Origin: an uncultured Bacteroidales bacterium
GTDB lineage: Bacteria; Bacteroidota; Bacteroidia; Bacteroidales; Paludibacteraceae
Direction of reading: 5' to 3'
Assembly (NCBI GenBank): GCA_903901975.1
Contig: CAIUTB010000129.1
Span: 49,605-113,604, forward strand
Length of the DNA stretch: 64,000 nt
The translations under genes were made by a program, and so were the position numbers. Shown here one piece after another: positions 35,245-44,406 of this stretch (positions are counted from its first letter, which is position 1; each line of letters starts with the position of its first letter). The notes below the pieces were generated by a model. It made no database searches. It was given only the letters and a program-made list of their open reading frames with translations, and was not told the DNA's origin.

Positions 35245-37101
35245 GTGAAAACAAAAATCTTACTTCTTTCATTGGTATTGATGATTTGTGGATACACAAA
35301 ATCTCAAACCGAAGCAGCCTGTTATACAGCTTTTAAAACCAATCCCGCAACTTCTGTTTTGCCTGATTATTCATACTCAGGGTATAAATTTGGTACAGAT
35401 TCTATTCCAAATATCAGTTTGCCGGTTTTTGATGTCAGTAAATACGGAGCCATTCCGGATGATGCACTTGAAGATTTTGACGGAGTCCAAGCCGCCATAA
35501 ATGCAGCTACCGCAGCCGGTGGTGGCATTGTGTTTTTTCCAAAGGGCAAATTTTTGATGAACGAGCAAGTGGGCAGAACAGCCGGAATCCTTATACCCAA
35601 AGGAAATATCATTTTACGTGGCAGTGGAAGTGGGGTAGGAGGAACCGAATTGTTTATTAACAACCATTTCGTTCCTACCGATACAACCTGTATGTATTGT
35701 ACTCCACCCTTGTTTAAGTTTTACTATTATCAAAGTCATCCTGTTAAAACCCAACTTGCTCTGGATGCCAAACGTGGTGATAGACAAATAACTGTTGTCA
35801 GTATTTCCACCTTTAAAGTGGGCGATCTGATTGAAATTGTGTTGAGTAATAATCCTACTGCGAATAACGAACTGTTAGAAGGATTGACACCCTATCCCGA
35901 ATGGACCACTACCATCAATAACGGAATAACCATTAATGAAAAGCACAAAATTGCCGGTATCAACGGCAATGTGATTTCACTTGTAGAGCCTGTTAATATT
36001 AATATGACGGCTTCATACTCATGGAGTGTAACTCCAAGACCATTAACTCAGGGTTTAGGGGTGGAAGATCTTTGGTTTCACGGTAATTTCCATGAAACTT
36101 TCGTTCATCACAAGAATTACATTCACGATTCCGGTTGGTCAGGTATTTCGATGAATAAAGCAGAAAATGGCTTTTTAAGACGCTTACGTTTTACGGATAT
36201 GAGTTGCGGAATTGCATTAACAGAAAGTTATGCATCTTCCATTCTGTTTATTCGTTTCGACGGTAATCCCGGGCATTTTATGGTGGAGGCAAATGGTGGA
36301 AGTTACGGAACTTTAATGGGTTACATAGACGATGCCGCCAATTCTCCCGGAGAGTGGCATGGACCAGGACCTTCTGTTACCACCTCTGCTACAGTTCTTT
36401 GGCGCTATCGGGGTGGTACACGCAGCGGTCCCGATAGCCACGCTTCTTATCCATATTATACCCTGATTGATGCTAGTAACTGTAAATATATCGGAAACGG
36501 GGGCGATGCGCTGGTTTGTCCGAATCATGGAAAAGACTTTACCTACTGGAATACGAAGGAGATTGGCACATATTCCAATATTGCTTTCTGGGAAAACCAT
36601 TTGAAACCTCCTTACGGAAATTTTGTAAAAATAGTATATCCCAATGTGGTGGGCTGGCAGGGTAAAAGTACCTTTGTAACCTCAACTTTAGGACTTTACG
36701 AAAGCTATGGAACTACTGTATCACCCGAATCACTTTACGAAGCTCAGTTGACATTGAGGTTAGGATCTTTACCTGCCTGGATACCATCGGCGAAAAAAGT
36801 ATGGGCAGACTATCTGCTGAGTGGTCAGTGGCCAGTAAATCCTTTTATTACCGGAATAAGCACGCTGAACGATAATAATGAGATAAAAATTACAGTATTA
36901 CCGAATTCGGATGGATTTACACTTTCAGGCAATCGGTTGAATGCACGTTATGAAATTTTTACAATTACCGGTAACCTCATAAAATCAGGAGTAATGGAAG
37001 GGTATACCCAACATATTTCATTAACAGGGTGTAAACACGGCGTATATTTTGTGTCAATACAGGCGGATACTGATATTACAACTAAAAAAGTGCTATATTA
37101 A
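35245..37101 (+). CDS. Pectate-lyase-superfamily beta-helix protein with T9SS tail
   Basis: A paralogue of the preceding gene. The GTG at 35,245 is chosen over the track's TTG at 35,221 because it starts a clean signal peptide (MKTKILLLSLVLMICGYTKSQ) and avoids a long overlap, giving 618 residues. It shares VFDVSKYGAIPDDALEDFDGVQAAI, HHKNYIHDSGW, RFDGNPGHFMVEA and RSGPDSHASYPYYTLIDAS with its neighbour. After the catalytic-type helix it carries a T9SS sorting domain (ISTLNDNNEIKI..., YEIFTITGNLIKSG, KHGVYFVSIQADTDITTKKVLY). Function unknown beyond glycan cleavage by context. Confidence 0.75.
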   Translation: MKTKILLLSLVLMICGYTKSQTEAACYTAFKTNPATSVLPDYSYSGYKFGTDSIPNISLPVFDVSKYGAIPDDALEDFDGVQAAINAATAAGGGIVFFPKGKFLMNEQVGRTAGILIPKGNIILRGSGSGVGGTELFINNHFVPTDTTCMYCTPPLFKFYYYQSHPVKTQLALDAKRGDRQITVVSISTFKVGDLIEIVLSNNPTANNELLEGLTPYPEWTTTINNGITINEKHKIAGINGNVISLVEPVNINMTASYSWSVTPRPLTQGLGVEDLWFHGNFHETFVHHKNYIHDSGWSGISMNKAENGFLRRLRFTDMSCGIALTESYASSILFIRFDGNPGHFMVEANGGSYGTLMGYIDDAANSPGEWHGPGPSVTTSATVLWRYRGGTRSGPDSHASYPYYTLIDASNCKYIGNGGDALVCPNHGKDFTYWNTKEIGTYSNIAFWENHLKPPYGNFVKIVYPNVVGWQGKSTFVTSTLGLYESYGTTVSPESLYEAQLTLRLGSLPAWIPSAKKVWADYLLSGQWPVNPFITGISTLNDNNEIKITVLPNSDGFTLSGNRLNARYEIFTITGNLIKSGVMEGYTQHISLTGCKHGVYFVSIQADTDITTKKVLY

Positions 37102-37125
37102 CCCCTAATACAATTTGTAACCTCC

Positions 37126-37162
37126 TCTGTACAATAATAGGCATTATTTGAATTATTATATC
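37126..37162 (+). promoter_or_regulatory. Bipartite PUL motif, copy B
   Basis: The first half TCTGTACAATAATAGG matches copies A and C. The second half (GAATTATTATAT) is weaker. The block starts 60 nt upstream of the -7 box at 37,186, the same spacing as A and C. Confidence 0.5.
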
Positions 37163-37185
37163 CCCAGTTAATAGACTTCCATCCC

Positions 37186-37193
37186 TATTTTTG
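37186..37193 (+). promoter_or_regulatory. Candidate -7 box of the large beta-helix gene
   Basis: TATTTTTG matches TAnnTTTG, 64 nt upstream of the preferred start codon at 37,257. Confidence 0.6.
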
Positions 37194-37256
37194 CACCCTA
37201 CAAATCCATCTACTTCTTAGATGAGTAGAGTTTTAATACATTCAAATTTGAATATC

Positions 37257-40200
37257 ATGAAAAAAATTACAATGTTGATTGCATTTTTATGTAGCATTTC
37301 AGCGTTTTCGGCAACAACTTATTTGGTAGATAACGGTTCGGGTACAGTATGGACTACTCTTACAGGACCGGGTGGTACAGTAACTCACGTCAATTTGTCT
37401 TCTCCTGCTCAAACTTTAACTGCATGGTTGACAGCAACAACATTCGCTTCTGGTGATCAGGTCTGGATTACAAAAGGCACCTATAATGTAACTTCTGCTT
37501 ATACCATTCCTAATTCAAACCTGACTGCTATTTATGGCGGTTTTGCTGGAACTGAAACAAACACTACCCGAATAAAAGGCACAAATGCCTGGGATTATAC
37601 TAATGAAACTGTGATTGACGGAGGTTCTGCTGCAATCAATTTATTTACCGAAGCAGCCGACAGAACAATTACAATTGATGGATTAACTGTGACTCATTTT
37701 GGAGGGATAAATCCAGTTTCATACAGAGGTGGAACAATTGTACAGTATTGTAAATTTACAAATAATACAGTAACGGGACCTATTATAAACTATTATACTA
37801 GTACAGCGTCGATGAATGCATCCTTAATAAGTTGTTATTTTTACAACAATGCAATAGCCAGCGGAGCCACAACAGTAAATGCAGCTTGTATTTATTCAAA
37901 TAATGGAAGTTCAGGTGGAATTTTTACTGTAAGTGGTTGTACTTTTGAAAGTAATGTAAATGCTTATTCAACTACATCTGGTGCAAGTGCATGTGTAAAA
38001 GTACAAGGAGCAGGGACAAATAACATTAGTTCTTGCATTTTTAAAAACAACACTAGTACTGCTGGTAACTCTTCTGCCGTTTCGTTAGTAAGTACCACCT
38101 CTAACCTTATAAATTGTTTAGTTTATGGTGCTCCTTCTGGTTCTAAATCTGCACTTTACATCTCATCTGGCAATGTCTATAACTGTACATTTGTAAACAA
38201 TCTTGGAGGCGGAGCTTATGTTTCAAATACAACTGCAGCTAATGTAAAATTGACAAATACTGTTTTTTGGGGAACTGATGGAAGTGCTTCGTCCGGTTCA
38301 GGGTACATATCCACCAGCAGCTCAACAGCTGCAACAATAACCAATTGTGCTTATAATAATATTCAAACAGCACAAACTCCTTTACCAGTAGGAACTGTAT
38401 CTCTTACAACCAGTAGTATTCCTTTTAATAATTATTCTGGTGGAGATTATTCATTATCTGGAAATTCTACATTGATTGGAGCAGGTTCTGATTTATCTTC
38501 GAGTGGAATATCTGGAATAACTTCAGATATTGCAGGAAATTCACGAGGAACCTCGTATGCTATTGGTGCATATCAATGGGCATCAAGTTCAGTTGTTGTG
38601 ACTAATGCAGGATTTGAAGATGCTGCAAGTGGATATACAGTTTCAGAAAGTAGTTTAAATGTATTGCGTCGGGTTGCAGGTATAGCTGATGGAACTACTC
38701 AAATAGCCAGTCCCACATCAAGTGCAATATCAGTTACTCCCGGCATGTGGTTAAAAAAAGCACCAAGTACAAACTATATTTCAGGAGTAATTTCAAATTA
38801 CGATCCTCATTCGGGAACAAATTGTTTAAACCTAAAAATTAAGAATGGAACCCCTAATACAGGTTACGACACATGGACAAATGCTATTGCCTTGCAAAAA
38901 TTAAGTTTTACCAATACACAAAAATATACAGTCAGTTTTTGGGCAAAAATAGATCCAACTGCTTCGAATGTAGCTTCTGTTGTTACTGCATTTATAAGGG
39001 ACAATGTAACGGGAACGAACCTTTCGTGTGCTATCCCTTTGACCGGAGGTACCACCTGGACACAGTATTCGGCTACTTTCGATATTCCTACTTTTAAAGC
39101 AGCCAATGTCACAGCTGATTTTACAACCGCTTTTGCAGGTATTGGGTTAACCACTACTTACGATGCCAGCACCATAAAAACCAATTATTCCGGCGTGTTG
39201 TTGGATGATTTTTCCGTTACTACAACTGCTGCAAGCACGGTAGCTGTTAACACTTCTGCTGTTGGAACAGGTTGTGTTGTTACAGGTGGAGGCGTTTATA
39301 CCGTTGGCAGCAGTGCCAACGTGGTTGCCTCACCCAATAATGGCTATAAATTTGTGAACTGGACCGAGGGTGGAACAGAAGTTACTACAACTGCTTCATA
39401 TACTTTTACGGTGTCAGCGGCTCGCACGTTGGTGGCCAATTTTGTATCTACCAATACTACTTGTACCGTTTCACCCACCACATTAAGCGGTTTTAGCTAT
39501 ACAAACGGAAATGGTCCTTCATCTGAACAGTCTTTTACAGTTAGTGGAACGAATTTATTATCAAATATTGCTATAAGTTCATCTACTAATTGCCAGATTT
39601 CAACTGGAACTGGAGCATCGTTTGTTTCTACAAATCCAATTTTATTGACAAATAGCGGAACTCTTGCCACTACTACTATTTATATTCGGTTGAAAGCCGG
39701 ATTAGCTGCCGGTACAATTGCCAGCGAAAACACCACAATTTCAACCTTGTCTTTGGCAGTACAAAATGTGGCGAGTTCAGGTTCTGTTTCATCAAATCCA
39801 GTCCTTACTTTTGCCACACCGACTTCTGTGAGTAAAACCTATGGGAATGCAGTGTTTACAAATGCAGCTTCTAGTACTGCTGGTTCGGCTGGTGCTGTAA
39901 CTTATGCAAGTGGTAATACTGCTGTGGCGACAGTTGATGTCAACTCCGGTCAGGTATCGATAGTGGGAGCTGGGTCATCGGTTATTACAGCTAGCATTGC
40001 TGCTAATGGAATTTATGGTGCTGCAAATGCAAGTTATACCTTAAATGTTGCTCAAAAATCCCTGACCATTACCGCCACCGGTCCTTTAAAAACCTACGGT
40101 ACAGCACTGACAGCAGGAACAAGTGCAACGAACTTTACAACGAATGGTGCTGAGGTTTCAGGAGAAACCATTAGCATAGTTACATTAACTCCAGATGCAG

Positions 40201-42170
40201 CAGGACTTTCAGCTACTACAGCTGCCGGTGTTGCTTATATTGTTAGCCCTTCATTGGCAACCGGAACAGGTGGATTTTCAGCCAGTAATTATAATATTAC
40301 ATATACTGCTTATAATGGAACGGTAGCTACAACTGCACCCAATGCCCCTACTATAGGCACAGCCACAGCCGGAAATGGTCATGCTTGGGTGTCATTTTCT
40401 GCACCTTCGAATAATGGCGGTGCTAATATTACAAGTTACACGGTTACATCGAGTCCGGATGGAATTACCGGTATCGGTTCGACAAGCCCGATATTAGTAA
40501 CAGGTCTTTCAAATAAAGCTTATTCCTTTACAGTTACAGCCACCAACAGTACAGGAACAAGTGCCGCAAGTGCCGCAACCAATTCGGCAACACCTAATAC
40601 GGGTATTGTTAATGTAACAAGTTCAACTTCAGTCGGTCCATTGGCTTTGACATCGGGAAGTGATGTAGTGGTAGGAAGTGGAGCATTATTGACTATAGAT
40701 GCGACAACAAGCGTAAATAGTCTGACGATAGCTCCCGGAGGACAGGTAACAAACAGCAGCTCACTAACAGCCTCAGCAATGACTATTAATAGCGATGGTA
40801 CAAATAGCGGTACCGGAACGTATATTGATAATGATGGAACAACTACAGCTGTAACTACAACTACCGTTAATCAAACGCTAACTTCTGCCCGTAACTGGTA
40901 TATTTCGTCACCCATAAGCGTAGCCAAAGCACAAACAGGTTATACTTTCTACAGTCGTGATGAAACGAATAATGCCTGGACCACCATGACAACAGGAAAT
41001 GGTACTTCTACCGGAGATGCCCTCAATATAGGTCAGGGATATATTGCCAATTTGGCTTCGGGTACTGCTACCTATTCATTTAGCGGAGGAACATTAAATA
41101 CCGGTACTATAACAACCGGATTGAATGGCGTTCCGGCATTAACACTTACTTCTACAAAAGCTTATGCAGGTTATAATCTGGTTGGAAATCCTTATCCATC
41201 TTATCTCGATTGGGTAGCCGTTAGTGCAGCAGCAACAAATGTTGATGCGAGTTTTTGGTATCGCACTAAAAACGGAAGCGTTTACGAATTTGATACTTAT
41301 AATGCCAGTTCAGGTGTTGGGACAAATAATGCCACCGTAATAACCCGATATATTCCGCCTATGCAGGCTTTTTGGGTTAAGGTATCATCCGGTACTTCAG
41401 GAACATTGGCACTTACTAATGCCATGCGTTCTCACAACGATGTATCGAGCAATAAATTCAGGACAAAGGCGGTTAATAATGCAAATCAATCAGTTCTGTA
41501 TTTGCAGGTATCGAATGGAGTGAATTCTGATGAAGCCATTGTATTGTTCAACTCCAATGCTTCGAATGGATTGGATGCATACGATTCACAAAAAATGAGT
41601 AATGCAAACTCAGCTATTCCTGAAATCTATACAACAGTAGCTAACGAAAGTTTAGTTATTAACGGAATGAATGCTATACCTTACGATACTGAAATTCCAC
41701 TTGGTTTCACAACAGGTCAGGCAGGTACAAACTTTTGTATAAAGGCTTCACAACTATCAAATTTCCCATCAGGAACAAAGCTTATATTAAAAGACTATCA
41801 CGATAGTAACAATCCGATAATTGCCGACCTAAGCGATGGCAGTAGCTATATATTTAGCTCTGGAGTAAGCACGAATAATACAAGCCGTTTTGCACTGATT
41901 TTCAAAGCGCCTTCGATAACTACCGGAATAAACCCTGCCGATAGCGGAAGTTTCTGGTTTTCGACCAACGCCAATGGTCAGATTATGCTGAATGGAACGC
42001 CAAACGCTGAAACTTCCGTAGCCGTTTACAATGCCATTGGTCAACGGGTTGCTGCCCAAAACCTGAGTTCAACTATCAAAGTATTTGATACACGACTTGT
42101 GCCGGGAGTGTATACGATTGTTTTAAAAAGCGTAGGGAAAACAGCAAAAACTAAAGTAATTATAAAATAA
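37257..42170 (+). CDS. Large multidomain beta-helix surface protein with T9SS tail
   Basis: The start at 37,257 (MKKITMLIAFLCSISAFSA, signal peptide) is preferred over the track start, giving 1,637 residues. Domains in order: a right-handed beta-helix (about 20-430) with DQVWITKGTYNV and YGGFAGTET, a carbohydrate-binding-like jelly roll (about 435-645; NAGFEDAASGY, YTVSFWAKID), an InlB-type bacterial repeat (YKFVNWTEGG), an Ig-like spacer, two MBG/YDG-like repeats (SVSKTYGNAVF, LKTYGTALTAG), a fibronectin III domain (PNAPTIGTATAGNGHAW) and a T9SS sorting domain (VAVYNAIGQRVAAQ ... VPGVYTIVLKSVG). The N-terminal helix is paralogous to the 541- and 647-residue proteins downstream. It is probably a surface glycan-binding protein or an unrecognised lyase or hydrolase. 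Confidence 0.8.
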   Translation: MKKITMLIAFLCSISAFSATTYLVDNGSGTVWTTLTGPGGTVTHVNLSSPAQTLTAWLTATTFASGDQVWITKGTYNVTSAYTIPNSNLTAIYGGFAGTETNTTRIKGTNAWDYTNETVIDGGSAAINLFTEAADRTITIDGLTVTHFGGINPVSYRGGTIVQYCKFTNNTVTGPIINYYTSTASMNASLISCYFYNNAIASGATTVNAACIYSNNGSSGGIFTVSGCTFESNVNAYSTTSGASACVKVQGAGTNNISSCIFKNNTSTAGNSSAVSLVSTTSNLINCLVYGAPSGSKSALYISSGNVYNCTFVNNLGGGAYVSNTTAANVKLTNTVFWGTDGSASSGSGYISTSSSTAATITNCAYNNIQTAQTPLPVGTVSLTTSSIPFNNYSGGDYSLSGNSTLIGAGSDLSSSGISGITSDIAGNSRGTSYAIGAYQWASSSVVVTNAGFEDAASGYTVSESSLNVLRRVAGIADGTTQIASPTSSAISVTPGMWLKKAPSTNYISGVISNYDPHSGTNCLNLKIKNGTPNTGYDTWTNAIALQKLSFTNTQKYTVSFWAKIDPTASNVASVVTAFIRDNVTGTNLSCAIPLTGGTTWTQYSATFDIPTFKAANVTADFTTAFAGIGLTTTYDASTIKTNYSGVLLDDFSVTTTAASTVAVNTSAVGTGCVVTGGGVYTVGSSANVVASPNNGYKFVNWTEGGTEVTTTASYTFTVSAARTLVANFVSTNTTCTVSPTTLSGFSYTNGNGPSSEQSFTVSGTNLLSNIAISSSTNCQISTGTGASFVSTNPILLTNSGTLATTTIYIRLKAGLAAGTIASENTTISTLSLAVQNVASSGSVSSNPVLTFATPTSVSKTYGNAVFTNAASSTAGSAGAVTYASGNTAVATVDVNSGQVSIVGAGSSVITASIAANGIYGAANASYTLNVAQKSLTITATGPLKTYGTALTAGTSATNFTTNGAEVSGETISIVTLTPDAAGLSATTAAGVAYIVSPSLATGTGGFSASNYNITYTAYNGTVATTAPNAPTIGTATAGNGHAWVSFSAPSNNGGANITSYTVTSSPDGITGIGSTSPILVTGLSNKAYSFTVTATNSTGTSAASAATNSATPNTGIVNVTSSTSVGPLALTSGSDVVVGSGALLTIDATTSVNSLTIAPGGQVTNSSSLTASAMTINSDGTNSGTGTYIDNDGTTTAVTTTTVNQTLTSARNWYISSPISVAKAQTGYTFYSRDETNNAWTTMTTGNGTSTGDALNIGQGYIANLASGTATYSFSGGTLNTGTITTGLNGVPALTLTSTKAYAGYNLVGNPYPSYLDWVAVSAAATNVDASFWYRTKNGSVYEFDTYNASSGVGTNNATVITRYIPPMQAFWVKVSSGTSGTLALTNAMRSHNDVSSNKFRTKAVNNANQSVLYLQVSNGVNSDEAIVLFNSNASNGLDAYDSQKMSNANSAIPEIYTTVANESLVINGMNAIPYDTEIPLGFTTGQAGTNFCIKASQLSNFPSGTKLILKDYHDSNNPIIADLSDGSSYIFSSGVSTNNTSRFALIFKAPSITTGINPADSGSFWFSTNANGQIMLNGTPNAETSVAVYNAIGQRVAAQNLSSTIKVFDTRLVPGVYTIVLKSVGKTAKTKVIIK

Positions 42171-42179
42171 TATATCAGG

Positions 42180-42232
42180 CCGGGTCGCTAAGTCGCAGGA
42201 ATAGAAATTCCGGTGATTTGGCGGCTTAGCAC
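42180..42232 (+). other. Structured intergenic hairpin between the large beta-helix gene and the small peptide gene
   Basis: GCTAAG pairs with CTTAGC, and an inner GGAAT/ATTCC hairpin could stack inside. There is no T tract, so it is not a standard terminator. It may be an mRNA processing or stability element. Confidence 0.35.
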
Positions 42233-42264
42233 TGAATTTAAAAACCATTAAATCAGATCATACT

Positions 42265-42429
42265 ATGGCAAAACAAGAAAAACAATTCTATATCGCTCCC
42301 CAGCTTGAGCGGGTAGTGCTCGATAATGAGATTTCCCTGCAATTGGAATCCACACCCCCTCCGGCACCGGGAGAAGCAAAACTGAATACTCCTGAATTCT
42401 TTAAAAACGATCCGTTTAATATTTGTTGA
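42265..42429 (+). CDS. Small conserved-type peptide of unknown function (54 aa)
   Basis: Too short for the ORF track. ATG at 42,265, stop at 42,427-42,429. The peptide (MAKQEKQFYIAPQLERVVLD, then NEISLQLESTPPPAPGE ... NDPFNIC) has no signal peptide. It has the layout I associate with many unnamed small Bacteroidales peptides: a short basic start, YxxPxLExVxLDxEISL, then a Pro-rich tail. Function unknown. It lies 94 nt after a T9SS protein gene. Reading-frame quality and the recognisable pattern support a real gene. Confidence 0.65.
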   Translation: MAKQEKQFYIAPQLERVVLDNEISLQLESTPPPAPGEAKLNTPEFFKNDPFNIC

Positions 42430-42580
42430 AAGTTGACAAAAAGCAAAAACTCTGTTCAATTAGGGATACTTTAAGTTTTTTCAGTTTATAAGATAACAAT
42501 AAACCTTCGAAGAAACGATTCAAACAAGAGCATACGAAACTTATAACTTCAATTCTTCTTGGTTTAATTTAAATTCATGG

Positions 42581-42617
42581 CCCGTACAAAAATAGGACAT
42601 TTACGCACTATTTTATG
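42581..42617 (+). promoter_or_regulatory. Bipartite PUL motif, copy C
   Basis: First half CCCGTACAAAAATAGG and second half ACGCACTATTTTATG, with the block starting 60 nt upstream of the -7 box at 42,641. The second half matches copy A at 13 of 15 positions. Confidence 0.5.
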
Positions 42618-42640
42618 ACCTGTATTTTTCAATTGTTGTA

Positions 42641-42648
42641 TATATTTG
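42641..42648 (+). promoter_or_regulatory. Candidate -7 box of the second beta-helix gene
   Basis: TATATTTG is a perfect TAnnTTTG match, 49 nt upstream of the start codon. Confidence 0.6.
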
Positions 42649-42696
42649 CACAATGAAAACAAACAATATATAAATTAACACTTAAAAGATTATATT

Positions 42697-44322
42697 ATGA
42701 AAAGAATTATTGCATTTTTATTTTGTTCTATTTTAACAGTAGGGGTTTCTCTCAATGCTGCAAACCTTTATTTAGTCGGAAATAATAGTAGTGCTTGGAC
42801 TACTTCAGTAGTTACGGGTTATACTGTTTGCGTTGTTGATTTATCCAATTCAGGCACTAATGGAACTACTGCTGTTTCATTAACACAATGGTTGAATGAT
42901 AGAAATGCCCCAACACCTACATATCTTATAGGTGGAAATGCAGGAACTTCATTTGTAACTTCTGATCAGGTTTGGATTGCAAAAGGAACGTACAATGTGG
43001 CTATTGCTTGGACTGTCTTAACTGGAACAGGCTCGGCTGTACCGGCATATATTTATGGCGGATTTGCAGGCAATGAAACATCAGTTTTAGATAGAATAAA
43101 AGGAACAAACGTATGGGATTTTACCAATGAAACGATAGTTAATTCGAACACCAGTACTACAGGAGTTATTACTGCAGGTGGAGACAGAAACAACACTTTA
43201 GATGGAATAACTTTTACTGGTGGCGTAACTATTGCTGCAATTGCAACAAGAGGAGGAATGTTTGTTCAGAATTGTAAATTCACTGCCAATACTGCAGGTG
43301 CACTATCATACTATACTACTACAGCTTCAAAAAACGCTTCCTGTACGAATTGTTATTTCTATAATAACTCAATTTCAGGGTCGCTGAACGCAGCAAGTAT
43401 TTATGTAAATAATGGCAGCTCAGGTGGAACTTATTCAATTAGCAATTGTTTTTTTGAATCAAATTCATGTTCATCAACGGCATCAGGAGCAAGCGCAGGA
43501 ATAAAATCTCAAGGTACCGGAACAACGAATATAACCAGTAGCATTTTTAAAAACAATAGTGCAACAGCTGGAAATTCGTCCGCAGTTTCACTTACATCTT
43601 TAACTTCTTATCTAACAAACTGTTTGATTTATGGTGCTTCATTAGGTTCAAAACCGGCATTGTATCTCACAATAGGTAATGTTACAAATTGCACGCTTGT
43701 TAATAATTTGGGTGGTGCTGCCTATATGAATCAAATCGCAGCAGCTGGAAACATTAAAATTATTAATACCGTATTTTGGGGGGCAGATGGAAGTACTACA
43801 GCAGGCTCAGGTTTTATAGGTACAATAGCAAATTGCCTTGGAACAATTACTAATTGTGCTTACAATGGATTGGCAGCTAATTTTATTTCAACACCAACTG
43901 GAACTGTAACACTTACAACTGCTTCAACTGGTGTTTTCACTGACCCAACAAACAATATATGGACACTCATGACAGGTTCTCCACTTATTGATACAGGTAC
44001 TTCAACCGGATCACCTGCTAACGATTTGATTGGTACAAGTAGAGCTAAAGGTGCAGGATTTGATATTGGAGCTTATGAATTTATTCCTGATTTAGGAACA
44101 GGAGTTAATACTACTTCAAAAAAAGATTTCAGTTGTTTCGCTTCCGCTCAATCAGTTCAACTAAGAGGTATAAATATAAATGATGAAGTAATTGTGTTCT
44201 CAGTTTCGGGATTAAAAATCAAATCAGTAATAACTAATTCAGCCTTGGTTTCAATACCTTTATCAAAGGGAATTTATTTAATTAAAGTTGCAGATATAGT
44301 TAAAAAAGTTGTTGTAAACTAA
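42697..44322 (+). CDS. T9SS-secreted beta-helix protein, 541 aa
   Basis: Signal peptide MKRIIAFLFCSILTVGVSLNA, then a parallel beta-helix closely similar to the N-terminal part of the 1,637-residue protein: SDQVWIAKGTYNV, YGGFAGNETSVLDRIKGTNVWDFTNET, GMFVQNCKFTANT, SSGGTYSISNCFFESN. The final about 75 residues form a T9SS sorting domain (VIVFSVSGLKIKS, LSKGIYLIKVADIVKKVVVN). The low-complexity Ser/Thr/Asn/Gly helix turns are typical of secreted pectin-lyase folds. No catalytic motif is recognised. Its promoter carries the shared bipartite motif. Confidence 0.75.
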   Translation: MKRIIAFLFCSILTVGVSLNAANLYLVGNNSSAWTTSVVTGYTVCVVDLSNSGTNGTTAVSLTQWLNDRNAPTPTYLIGGNAGTSFVTSDQVWIAKGTYNVAIAWTVLTGTGSAVPAYIYGGFAGNETSVLDRIKGTNVWDFTNETIVNSNTSTTGVITAGGDRNNTLDGITFTGGVTIAAIATRGGMFVQNCKFTANTAGALSYYTTTASKNASCTNCYFYNNSISGSLNAASIYVNNGSSGGTYSISNCFFESNSCSSTASGASAGIKSQGTGTTNITSSIFKNNSATAGNSSAVSLTSLTSYLTNCLIYGASLGSKPALYLTIGNVTNCTLVNNLGGAAYMNQIAAAGNIKIINTVFWGADGSTTAGSGFIGTIANCLGTITNCAYNGLAANFISTPTGTVTLTTASTGVFTDPTNNIWTLMTGSPLIDTGTSTGSPANDLIGTSRAKGAGFDIGAYEFIPDLGTGVNTTSKKDFSCFASAQSVQLRGININDEVIVFSVSGLKIKSVITNSALVSIPLSKGIYLIKVADIVKKVVVN

Positions 44323-44406
44323 TAGATGTTTTTCCGAGTGCTAAAGTTTAGAATTTGAACTTTATATTGCTTTGAATTTTAGATAAATAATTTTTAATTT
44401 AATGTT

